Positions 22,201-33,645 of a stretch of DNA of 64,000 nucleotides are shown here, one piece after another (positions within the stretch are counted from its first letter, which is position 1; each line of letters opens with the position of its first letter). Source of the stretch: Manis javanica (taxonomy: Eukaryota; Chordata; Mammalia; Pholidota; Manidae). Under the pieces are notes generated by a model that had not been told where the DNA came from, searched no databases, and saw only the letters and a list, made by a program, of their open reading frames with translations. The stretch covers positions 108,207,001 to 108,271,000 of the forward strand of contig NC_133161.1 in the NCBI RefSeq assembly GCF_040802235.1, written 5' to 3'. Made by a program: the position numbers and the translations under genes.

Positions 22201-25192
22201 GGTGCCAGCCTCTCCACTGGCCAGGCTCTCACAGAAAGCGGCAACCTGGGCTTCACGTGCAGGCAAGGGGCAGCTGGGCTCCCCAGGCTTGAAGGATTTG
22301 AAGGATGGTGGGGCTGAGCCCGAAGAGATAGGACAAAGTTGGGGCTCTTGCGTCAGGTGCCACCCAGCACGCGGTTAAGAAAACATTCCCTTGTTAGGGC
22401 CACACCAATGCATTTATGGAAGAAATGACTCAGGTCTGGGATCTGTTTTAAAATATTCCAGTGGGCCCCACCAAAAAATACACCAACAACCAGAAAAGTG
22501 GGCAGAGGGAGAGGTTTTTAAGGCCCCACAAACTGTAGAGAACTGCTGTAGCGAGGGTGGGTCTCCTCATGGTTCATTTATACTCCTCTCTACTCCACGT
22601 TTGGAGATACGCTAACATTTTTAACCTACCAGTAGGAAAGCAGAGTGCAGCAGGCAGGAGAGCACGCATATGGAAGGCTGTCCTGTAGCTGCCCACATGC
22701 TATGCACAAGAAGGGAGACAGGATCACCCTTGGGACAAGGAGCCCCACACCGCAAGCCATGCAAATGGGAGACCCAACACATGATCAATGGGAATCTTAA
22801 ATCTAATTTACTATCTCAACCTAAAGTATCTGTTCCAAAACCAGAGTGCAAATGAAGCATTCTAAACAAAGTGAAATGTTCTAAATTCTTTCTTGGGTCA
22901 CTGATGCCTCCGAAAACCTGATGGTGCCCCTTAGAGAATAAGCAACCTTGGGTTTAGGCCTGAATCAGCTTAGAGAGGTGACTGATTTCACTTTGCTGGG
23001 ATAGGGAGGAGGGGGCCTGTTGCATGCCTACAGTTTACACATCTTGTCCTTTTCCTTCTGGAAGATGCCATGTTCCCTACCCAGATGGCAGTGCAGAGAG
23101 CCTGGGCCAAAGGCACCAACCTGCACGTGTCCTCTCATTAAACTTAAAGTTGTTCTCTGAGGGCCACACCCACACCCCTGCACAGTCCGTCCATTGGGTG
23201 CCCACCTTGCCTGCTGAGCCTGGAGCCCCATCCTCCCCTGGCTCTTCCCCAGCAGGGTCCTGTTGGTACACGCCACATGAGATGCCAGCCCAGGACACAC
23301 AGACACCCCCACGGCCCCAAGGGCCTCCCCGTCAACTGTGCCACCTTCTTTGACACCATGTGGGAAAGATGCTTTTCAAGAACAGTTGGGGCACAGTCCT
23401 GTCAGGGCAGCAACCACCTAGTATGGACTACAGCCGTCCAAGCCCACAGCACACCCCAGTGGGAGTGAGCCTCTGGGAGGCAGCCTGGGCTCTGGGTGAT
23501 GGCATGGCAGTGCAGCCCCCCCAGTAACCAATGTTAGGGCTCTGGGAGACAGGGGCAACTGCACGGAAAGGCAAGGAAGGCAGGGGACTCTGCCTGCCTC
23601 TCAATTTTGCTGTGAACCTAAACACTGCTCAAAGCAGTTAAGTCTTAATTTAAAAACTGTAATGGTAATGATATTAATACAAATACTAATAATGATAATA
23701 ACCCAATAAACTTCAGGAGTGGAAAAATCTTCCCATGGAAAATTGGCATCATTTCTGCGTCACTGGCCTAGGATTGTACCTCCAGAGGGCCTCTGCAATA
23801 AGCTTCCAGCAGGAGATGCTGTGGCAGGTCCAGCCTGCCTTTCAGAGTTCTGTGCCACAAAGCTTACTGCACATCCTGCCAGGTGCTGGCCCTGGGCACA
23901 GATGCCCCTGCTACCTCACAGGGAATGGAGCGAGGCCACCCAGAAGCTGGTCTCTCTAAGGCCAGACATAACAGAATGCTTGGCTGTCACAAAGGTGTCA
24001 TGTTTGGGAAAAGGAAGGGCCATGTGACCCAGAACCTCTGGGTGGAGCTTCCTCTAGGAACAGCCCGCAGTAGCTGCCTGTGGGACCTCATGTGCCCATG
24101 CTGGGTAGGCCTCCCCTTAGGGCTCCTCTTCTGGCAGTCCATGTGTTTGCAGGCAACGCAAGAGGCCCCAGACCCATTCCCAGGGAGCCAGGCCTCACCT
24201 TACCAGTCAGCAATGTAGCTTCCAGGCTGCCGTGGAAACAGGGAAGGACCCAGCTAGATGTCCCCCTTTGCTGAGCAATGAGGTTCAGGCCAAGAGTTGG
24301 CTTCTGATGACACAGAGCTGGTGGCTCCAGCAGCCACACAAATGTGCCCATCTTAAATGTCAGCAGCACTGATGTACAGCTTATTTTCAGCGACCCCAAA
24401 GAAACAGACCACCTTTTGGTGACAAGACCCCAGATTCACAAGTAAGGAGGAAGCCAAGTCAACAGTGGTGATGGCCAGCCTCCACTGGGTACCTCCTGAG
24501 CGCAGACCTAAGCCCCTCACACACACAGCCCCCTACAAATCTCCCTGCAGCCTGTGACTGGAACAGAAGAGTGCTACCCTCCCACCCTTGCTGTGGGCCA
24601 GCTGCCCAACATGAAAACCAAGCATTCCTGAACAAAGTGCTGTGAAGGAGTTCTGCCACTGGGCTCATCCCAATCAAACAGAGGTGTGAGGAACGGTCTG
24701 AGGAGCACCTTCCAGCTGCACAGAGGGGGCAGGAAGAAGCCTGCATAGAATTTGCTTTCCAATCAGGAGAAAGACACGAGAACAGGGTCCTAAGATGTCA
24801 TTCACACAGCAATTCCACGTGACGGCCAAAGGCTTTCATAGGAGAGTGGGCCGGGGAGCATCCTGCAGGGCCATCCCTCCTGTCCGTTTCCCCATTCAGC
24901 ATCTCCGTCCTGTAGCAGGCCTGTGAGTCCCTGGATGCAGGCACATGCTCCTTCACACCCTGGTGGGTTAGACACGTCGTCTGTCTTGGGGAGCGAAGCA
25001 CAGCAAGCAAGAGGGAACACCCTCCGGAGAGGCAGTTCCTGTGAGGCCTGAGTGTTGGCCAAGCTGGGCTGGTGCAGAGGGCTTGGGTCTGTGGCTCCCA
25101 GTGCCTGGCCTCCTCAGACCACACACTTACCTGGATGCCAGGCAACATCGGGCAGTGACATCAAATGAGGACACGACTTCTGTGAGCCTTAC

Positions 25193-25436
25193 CTTGTGCA
25201 CACTTTTGGGGTTGTCCAGCCAGGCAGAGTACATTTCCTCCACATAGTTGGAGCTAGTCCCACTGAGGAAGGGTTCAGCAGCAACAGGGGCTGCATAGCA
25301 GTGCACCTGCCCAAACGTCCTCATTGCTGCTCTGCTGTGTGAAAGTGCCTTCACAGTCTGGGAGGCCGTCAGCGGCCTCAGTTTAGTAGCACAAGTCCTT
25401 AAGTGGAACATTCCTATCCTGAGTGTCTCACACTGC
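25193..25436 (-). CDS. OGDH: OGDH exon 2 with start codon and mitochondrial presequence
   Basis: The acceptor is CTTCATGTGCAG and the exon starts at 25,436. After 25 nt of 5' UTR the ATG lies at 25,411-25,409, and coding continues to 25,193 (73 codons, phase 0, donor GTAAGG). The peptide starts [20 protein letters not shown] and continues through a basic, serine-rich presequence to [12 protein letters not shown] and [18 protein letters not shown]. It matches the OGDH N terminus closely. Residues 1 to about 40 are the matrix-targeting peptide, with many K/R/S/T and no acidic residue until after position 40. No upstream ATG occurs between the acceptor and the start. Confidence 0.97.
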
Positions 25437-27829
25437 CTGCACATGAAGAGAAGAGAAGTCAGAAAAAGCATTTTAGTAGCTGAGGTTCCTGGGAAAAACT
25501 TGCTGGCTGGCTGGAGGAGAAAGACTGCAGGTGCCTCTGCCACAAGGGCCCTGCTCAGGGCACAACAGGGCCCGTGAGTCACCCAGACCAAGCCTCCACA
25601 CACAGGGCGGGACCCAGAAGGCAGGCATGCTGCAGTGGTTCTGGTCTTCACCAGCAGGTTTAAATTTTGTTCCAGCGATAGGACACAATCTAATACAACG
25701 AACATGTGACGGTAAATTTTATACATCGTAAAAGCAACAAGGATCAACTAAGGAAGGATTAGATTAGGCTTAATTGCAAATCAAAAACAATACTTTCTTA
25801 TCTATCTGGAAACTACCTAGTACATGCTGGACCCACAATGTTCGGGAGAATACAGAGAAACTGGAAAATATTTTGTTCCCCCTCAAATAATTTATCTTTC
25901 AACAGAAAATAGAACATATTTTAAAAGAACATTACAGAGAAAGCATGGAGTGTTTGAGGGACACAGAAAATGCCAAGCAAAGTATACAACAGGAGGGCCA
26001 GTGCCTTCCACGGGGTAGGGGGCAGCTTCTGGTCTCAGGGGGAAGGGCTTAGACATGAAGATGGGGAGCACAGGCCTTCTAACCCAAGAATAATTAGGAG
26101 GAAACAGGGGAAAGTGCAAAGGGACCCAGAGGAGGAGGAGCCCTGGTTGCTGGGTAGGAGGAGGTGAGCCCTCAGGGCCAGGCGGAGGAGGTCTGACAAG
26201 GGAGAGGACTGGCCAGATGTTCAGGAGGAAGTCACCAAAAGGTGCCACCCTCACATGGCAAGCTGTCACGGCAAGGCTCTTCACCAAGCCCGCAAGCCAC
26301 CAGAAGACAGGCACAAGCTTGTCCATGCACAGACTGCCTTTCTGAGTTCTAGTGTTCTTCTTTCCCCAAGGTCGCAGGGTCAGGAACAGCTGAGCCAAGG
26401 CCCTGTTCCGCCTGGCCACCAGGGCTGCACACTCAGGCTGGAGAGGAGGGAAGAGCCAGAAGGAGGCCTTGAGCCCAGAGGGAGGGACCCAACTCCAGGA
26501 GGGGAGAAGGGAGGGGTGTACTTTAATCTGGAAAGACCTTGTACCCAATGGCTGCAATTTTACTAAGTCTAATCTAACAAAGAGAACTACTAAGTTCTAT
26601 CAAAAGCCACCACTTCATAAAAGACGCTCTTGTGGCCAGACCATGAAAGAGTTCAGACTGTTCCCAGAGGGTCTTGGACAACTTCAACCCATCTAAAAAT
26701 TGAGCATGCCTCTGGGTGGGACCCTGGCCAGAGGGGACGGGCCCCTCTGCCCCATATCTACCATAGGGCTGCTCCCAAATGTCCCTGAAAGCAAGCACCC
26801 CACCTGTAAGCCTACCTGATGGAAATCCAAGCTCTGAGACAGCATATTCTGAGAATTACCCAGAAATAAACATGGAATAACTATCCTCTTTACTGTTTAT
26901 AAGAACCCTTCCTCTTGGCTCAAATATGATCAGAATATGAACAGGGCACTGATGGAAACAGCATCCAGCTGCTCAGAAAAGACAGGTCCACGAAGGGGAA
27001 AAGGCAGAACAGGTACTTGAAGGATAAACTAAACAACAAACAAAAACTTGCTCCTTAAAAATTAAAGATGCCCAAGCAACATATTCTGGATATAGCTAGA
27101 GAAAGCAACCTAACCACTCTGGGTTTTAAGTTACTTCAGTAGTTTCCCACCTTCAACTGCACCCCAGGTTTTCCCACTAATAAACTCAAGGTACAGGACC
27201 ATCAAAGGCTTTCAGTGCTGATTTTTTTATTATTCATGTCAAAGGGAAATGCTCGTTTTTTTCTTCCAATGTCATTACTATCTAGGCAGAGTGAAACACT
27301 CCCATGGATTTTCCTCCTGGAACACAGCTCAGCACCTCCATTAACTGCCGTCTTCATTCTGCACTGCTGTGCCCTGCAGGCAGATGAGGCACTGCAAAAC
27401 CCTCCTTCCAGCTGCTCTCATGGCAGGGCCCTTCCAGCATGATGCTCTAAGCATTATGGAGCTATCTGTAGTCACAGAACCAACAAATAGTTCAGTATGG
27501 CCAACACAGTTACCAGGACAGCTAGTGATTTTTAAATCTCCTTTGAGATGACTTCTTGGAAAACTTGCTCTTCAGCTGATGGCTCAAAGTCCTGCCTCCA
27601 TCCACAGATGACCAGGAACAGTTGTTCTCGGCCATGAACTGATGGACCCACAGAGCAGACACTAGGTTTACAGATTTTGTAATTTCAGGTTACAAAGTTC
27701 AGGGTCCGTCCTTCCAAATGCAGAGTCAACTTTAAGGATAGCACATCACTTGCTAGAGAGACCCAACTGTTCAAACACATTCATGAAAGTGTTGAGTTGT
27801 TCAAAAAGCCCAAGGGTTCTGATGTTTGG
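25437..27829. other. OGDH intron 1, unique part nearest exon 2
   Basis: Mostly unique sequence. A 221-codon chance frame on the minus strand (25,892-26,557) is proline- and leucine-rich and resembles no family; I do not call it a gene. Confidence 0.7.
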
Positions 27830-29190
27830 TTTAGTAGAATATTTCTATTTGACAAGGACGCCAAAAAAATTCACTGGAGAAAGAAGAGTCTTTTCAACAG
27901 ATGGAGCTGGGATAACCAGAGTTCCATATGGAAACGATGAAGTCTGACCCCTACCTCACACCATACACAAAATTAACTCAAATGGAATGAAGACCTAAAT
28001 ATAAGAACTAAAGCTGTATGACTCTTTAGAGGCTTTATAACTTCCAAGTTAAAATACAATAAATCTTCATGGCCTTGAGTCACACAGTGAATTCTTAGGA
28101 CACCAAAAGTACAAATGACAATAAAGAAAAAAAAGGTATAGTAGATTCCATCAAAATAAAAACTTCTGTTTCAAAGGACACAGGACACTCTCAGGAAAGA
28201 CACAGGAGAAAATATTCACAAATATTTTTCTAAGAGCTTTATACATAGAATGTATAAAGAATTCTTATGATTCAGTAGCAAACAAGAACAAACCATGCAA
28301 TCAAAAAGGTAGGCAAAGGATACAAACAGACATTTTTCCAAAGAAGACAACCAAATGCCCAATAATCACCTTAAAAGATGCTCAGCATCATTAATCATTA
28401 GGGACATGCAAATCAAAACACAAGATACTACTTCATGCCCAGTAGACTAGATACAGTCAAAAGAAAACAACAAGATTTGGAGGACACAGATAAACTGGAA
28501 CCCTCATAGAATTCTGGTGAGAATATAGGCCACTGCAGCCACTTTGGAAAAGTTTGGCAGTTCCTCAAAAAAGTGAGTTACATACAATTCAGCAATTCTA
28601 CTCCTAGGTACAAAACCAAGGGAAGTGAACACATATGCCCACACAGAAACTTGTACACAAATGTCCACAATGGCATTATTCACATGAGACAAAAAGTAGA
28701 AACAACTCAAATGTCCATCACTTGACAAGGGGGTCTACAGAGTGGCTTGCTGCACAACATGATGGCATTAGACAGTGAAAAGGAATGAAGTATTGATACA
28801 CACTGTAACACATGCTGAAAATATTAAGTGAAAAGAGCCACACACAAAAAGAATGACTTCATTTATGGGATATGGTTGGAATAGACAAATTTGTACAGGT
28901 AGAAAACCCACTGGTGGCTGCCTAGGGCTGGGCGTCGGGGGTGGGGCAGGAATGAGATGTGACTGCTAATGGGTATGGGATTTTTTTCAGCAGGGATAAA
29001 AATGCTCTAAAACTGGGTTAGGTTGATAGTTGCACAACCTTCTAATAAACTGGAAAACATTCAATTGTGCAATTTAAATGGGTGAATTGTATGGTACAAA
29101 GTTGCTTAAAAAATTAAGAAAAAAAATGGACATGAAACTATTCATGTTAATAGAGTACATAAACTACATAAACCTGTACATTTGAGGGGA
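27830..29190 (+). mobile_element. Old LINE-1 fragment (ORF2 C-terminal region and 3' end)
   Basis: Sequence such as TCTTTTCAACAGATGGAGCTGG, the AATTAACTCAAA block, ATGCTCAGCATCATTAATCA and the terminal GGTGAATTGTATGGTA-like stretch follow the order of an old L1 ORF2 end and 3' UTR. It has many stops. Its A-rich tail (29,185-29,214) became the target of the next insertion. Confidence 0.8.
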
Positions 29191-29214
29191 AAAAAATTAA
29201 AAAAAAAAAAAAAA

Positions 29215-30070
29215 GAGCCAACAATGAGATATCACCTCACACCAGTTAGGATGGCCAACATAGAAAAGACTGGGAACAACAAATGCTGGCAAGGGTGTGG
29301 ACAAAGGGGAACCCTCCTACACTGCTGGTGGGAATGTAAACTAGTTCAAGCATTGTGGAAAGCAGTATGGAGGTTCCTCAAAAGACTCAAAATAGAAATA
29401 CCATTTGACCCAGGAATTCCACTCCTGGGAATTTACCCTAAGAATGCAGTAGCCCAGTTTGAAAAAGACATATGCACCCCTATGTTTATTGCAGCACTAT
29501 TTACAATAGCCAAGAAATGGAAGCAACCTAAGTGTCCATCAGTAGATGAACGGATAAAGAAGATGTGGTACATACTCACAATGGAATATTATTCAGCTGT
29601 TAAGAAAGAAACAAACCCTACCATTTCCAACGACATGGATAGAGCTAGAGGGTATTATGCTCAGTGAAATAAGCCAGAGAAAGACAAGTATCAAATGATT
29701 TCACTCATCTGTGGAGTATAAGAACAAAGGAAAAAATGAAGGAACAAAACAGTAGCAGACTCACAGACTCCAAGAATGGACTAGGAGTTACTAAAGGGAA
29801 AAGGACTGGGGAGGGTGGGTGGGAAGGGAGGGAGGGAGAAGGGGAATAAGGGGCATTACGATTAGCACACATAATGTAGTGGGGTGGCACGGGGAAGGCA
29901 GTATAGCACAGAGAAGACGAGTAGTGACTCTGTAGCATCTTACTATGCTGATGGACAGTGACAGTAATGGGGTATGTGGTGGGGACTTGATAATGGGGGG
30001 AATCTAGTAATCACAATGTTGCTCACGAAATTGTACATTAATGATACCAAAAAAAAAAAAAAAGAGCCAA
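29215..30070 (+). mobile_element. 5'-truncated LINE-1 with target-site duplication
   Basis: An L1 3' fragment starts at 29,222 (CAATGAGATATCACCTCAC). It has ORF2 coding open to a stop at 29,665-29,667, a 3' UTR with the G-rich purine block (about 29,806-29,855) and an A tail at 30,049-30,063. The string GAGCCAA preceded by an A run occurs on both sides (29,215-29,221 and 30,064-30,070), a target duplication inside the A-tail of the older L1. The relatively open ORF2 end suggests a younger copy than its neighbours. Confidence 0.85.
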
Positions 30071-31200
30071 AGCAAAATTTGTTTTTAAAAAGCTCAGTAC
30101 CTTGCCCTTAGGAAACTGTGCTGAAATAAAACAGGACTTCACCTGTGTTTGAACCTTCCTCAGTCAGGAGCACACCCTTTATCCAAGGCCACCTCCCCCT
30201 CACAGAATGGAGAAACAAACTGACTCCCAACCATATCAATGTCATGCTGGCTAGGTACAGGGGCCGTTAAGGAGACAATGTCCAGCAAAATCCATCTGGG
30301 CTGCTTCTCAGGAGAGAGTTTCTGAGGGAAAAGGATTGCACCATAAAGTCATTAAGGGACTATTACCCGTGGGTGTTGCCTGACAACCATTTAAAGAGAG
30401 CAACTCATTGTGAAAATATTTTCCATTTTCTCTTCTTCTTTTTTGGTTTCAGACCCATTAAGAGCTTTATGATGAATCAGAAGACAATGCCACACCCCAT
30501 GGCTGTTACCAGAGCCTGCAACAATTTCAGTGCTGCAGAGTGACAGAAACACAATGTACAGAAAGCTCTGCACAGCACCAATTCTCCTTTACTGGCTGAG
30601 AATGTCAAAGATTTCAACGTCTTCCACTTGCAAACCTCCTCTCACATAATGATGAGGGAGGAAGTGAGTATAATTTGTCACTGCTGGGGAACTGAAGGTG
30701 GAGCCTCCGGGCAAACAGGCAAAGTGACCCCACCTTGCTGCAGGACCCTAAATGTTGCATCACCTGATCTGTACTCCCAACCCTTGACCTCTTAAGGAGG
30801 AATCACTCTTGGTTCCTCATGAAGTTATCTGCAATTTTGATACCAATATGAAGGCACTTTGTACATTTTTAAAGTGTTTTTATGACTAAAGAATCACAAC
30901 TTACCAGGAAAAAAAAAGACTAAACACTGAAGGTGAAGCTCCCCAGATAACCCTAAACACAGGTTAGTGTGCAGTGGGTCGCTGATCAGGTCACTGCGAG
31001 GGATGCTCCCATGGAGTCAGAGCCCTGAGCCAGCCTCAGTATTGGGTCTGAAGGCTGCTCTGTCTGTGCCCAGACCTCCACTGAGCAGCACTCCAGCAGG
31101 CAGGAAAACAGATACATTACAAAGGTACTGACTACAATATAAATTATTACTGCGTCTTTATGGAAAGCAAGATCACTTGTCCTTAGTTATTACACAAGAC
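30071..31200. other. OGDH intron 1, unique sequence
   Basis: No repeat family, exon or RNA gene recognised. Confidence 0.6.
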
Positions 31201-33645
31201 ATTACATTTAAAGCAAACAAAACATGAGACCCTGGATGGTGGACAGGATGAGACAGACTGGGCAGGACCCTGGGGGGCCGAAGAGACACATACACAGTCC
31301 ACATCTCCCTGGTGCTACACATCCCAGACTAGGTGCTGAAGGCTGGCTATCCAGAGATGTCAACCAATGCAGACTAGAAAAACATAACAGCTTGCTCTCT
31401 CCCAACAGAGGACCAGGAGTGAGACTCCTTCCAGGATATGACATCATCAGACAAAGGGTGCTGTACTACAGCCAACCCCACAGAAAACACGTGGCCCATC
31501 CCCAACCACCTGATGGTGTCACAGGAGATAAGGAACTTTCATTCCCACCAGGTGATGAGTACCCCCATTGTTAGTGGGACTCAGAAGAGAGTCTGGACTC
31601 CACCCTGCCTGGCAGTAACACCCTTGCTTCCCTGGCAGGGTGGAATCACAAAGGGCAACTTGGGGACTTACACCCAAAGTTGTAACTAGGGGTCCTTCCC
31701 TACAGATACCAAGGAGACTGAGTGGGGAACCTGGACACCACCCTGCCTAGCACTTACCAGCAGCACATACTGCTTCCCAGTGTCAGAGGAAACTTGCTCT
31801 GCTGTGCTCAGACACTTTAAGATCCAGAGCCTCCTAACACCCAAAATGTCCAGGATGCACTCAATGCCCACTCATCACATCATGAACCAGACCCATCTTA
31901 ACCAAAACAAAAAAGACAATCTATAGATGTCAACACCAAGATGATACCAATGTTGGAATTCTCTGGCAAAGAATTTCAAAGAGCCAGCATCAAACTGCTT
32001 TCATGGGCAACTATGCACATAATTGAAACCAATGAAAAACTAAAAGACTCAGAGAGAAGATATAAAAAAGGAACGGAAATCCCAGAACAGAACAATATCC
32101 AAAATAAAAAAGATTTGATTTATGGGTTAAGCTGCAGAACGGAGGGGAACCAAAAAAATTCAGTGAAAATGAAGATATAACAAAAGAAATCACTCAATCT
32201 GAATAATGAACAAAATAGGCTGAGAAAAAAATAAACAGGGTCTCAGAAACGTGTGGGACTGTAACAAAAGATCTAATAATAAATATAAATGTGGTCATAT
32301 TAATTATGACATGAAAATGTCATCATAATCTCAGGAGATGCGGGAAGGACTGAAAAAATGTTCAAAGAAATAATGGCTGAAAACTTCCCAAACATGGCAA
32401 AAGACATAACTCTGCAGATACAAGAAGCCAACTAAGACTCAGAGATTCTTGGCAAGGCACATCATGACCACACTTCTGAAAACTATAAATGGTTTGCAAA
32501 GCATACTTCTCACCAGAAGCTGCAGAGGCCAGGAGGAAGTGCACACTTTCCAAGGGCTAAAGGAAAATAACTGTCAACCCAGAATCCAATTATCCTGTGA
32601 AAATACCCTTCAGGAATGAAAAGAAATCAAGACACCCTCAATGAAGAAAAACTAAGAAAATCTACAAACAGCAGATCTGCCCTAAATGAATGCCTGAAAG
32701 GAAATTCTCTAAATGGAAAGGAAATCACAAAGGAAGAAATTCTGCAACATCATATAGGGAAAAAGGACGATGGGAAGAATAACATATAAGTAAATATAAT
32801 TTCCCTCTTTCAAGTAGCAATGGATGTGTGATGGAGGAGGCAAAACCTACATGTCTGATGTGGTCCTAAACCTAAGTAGAGAAAACGTTTAAGACAATTT
32901 TAAACGGGGAAGGGTAAAGGGATGTGGATGGAGGTATTGTTTTACACATCAAACTGATCAAATGATGACATGAGAGGACAATGACAAATTAGGTATATGT
33001 AATATAATATCTACACAGCCATTAAGTCAGCTATACAAAGAGATACATATAAAACCACTATATATAAATAAAAGCAGAATTCTAAAATGTGTTTAAGTAA
33101 CCTCCAAGAAGTCAGGGGGAAAAAAAAGCAGAGGAAAAAGAAACAGAACAGAAAATAAAGAATAAAATGGTAGTCTCTAAGATATCAATAACAACACAAA
33201 ATGTAAATAATCTAAATCTACTAATTAGAAGACAGATTGGGAGAGTAGATAAAACAGGAATCCAACTATATGCTTGTCTACAATAATTCACTTCATATAT
33301 AACAATGATATAAGAGTTGAAATCAAAAGAATGAAAAATTACTTCCCATGCAAACATTAATCAAAGAAAAGCAGAAGGACTTACTATTATTAGATAAAGT
33401 AAAGGTCAAAGCAAAGAAAATAACCAGAGACAGAGAAAAACATTACATAATGATAAAAAGTCAATCAACCAGAAAGACAAAGCAATCTCAAAGGTGTATG
33501 TGCCAAACAATGGAAGTGCTAAATATCTGAATCAAACTAATAAAAGTGAAAAGAGAAAAAGACAAACACACAATTATAGTTGGAGACTTCAAGCCCCCTC
33601 TTTCAAAATGGGGTTAGAACAGATAGATATAAGATCAGTGCAATA
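31201..33645 (+). mobile_element. Ancient LINE (L1M/HAL1-like): 5' region, ORF1 and start of the endonuclease
   Basis: 32,340-32,430 encodes the ENFPNMAKD-like block of an L1/HAL1 ORF1, and 33,340-33,600 resembles the L1 endonuclease (KVKAKKITRDREKHYIMIKSQ). All frames are broken. The 31,201-31,900 part fits the 5' region of such an element by position and is less certain. The element appears to resume at 36,546, 38,781 and 45,901, so it is probably one old insertion split by later ones. Confidence 0.6.

Larger units (their letters stand above)
15144..25192. other. OGDH intron 2
   Basis: 10 kb, largely unique and rather GC-rich, with a MIR-like stretch (about 15,750-15,860) and a short tandem duplication (16,179-16,226). 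The long chance frames here (for example 20,358-20,918 plus) show no family resemblance and no conserved splicing. No LINE or LTR is recognised. Confidence 0.75.

Noticed and set aside
25892-26557. 221-codon reading frame on the minus strand in OGDH intron 1
   Set aside because: Composition is proline/leucine-rich with no domain, and nothing matches in neighbouring frames or splice sites. It fits a chance frame in GC-rich intron sequence.
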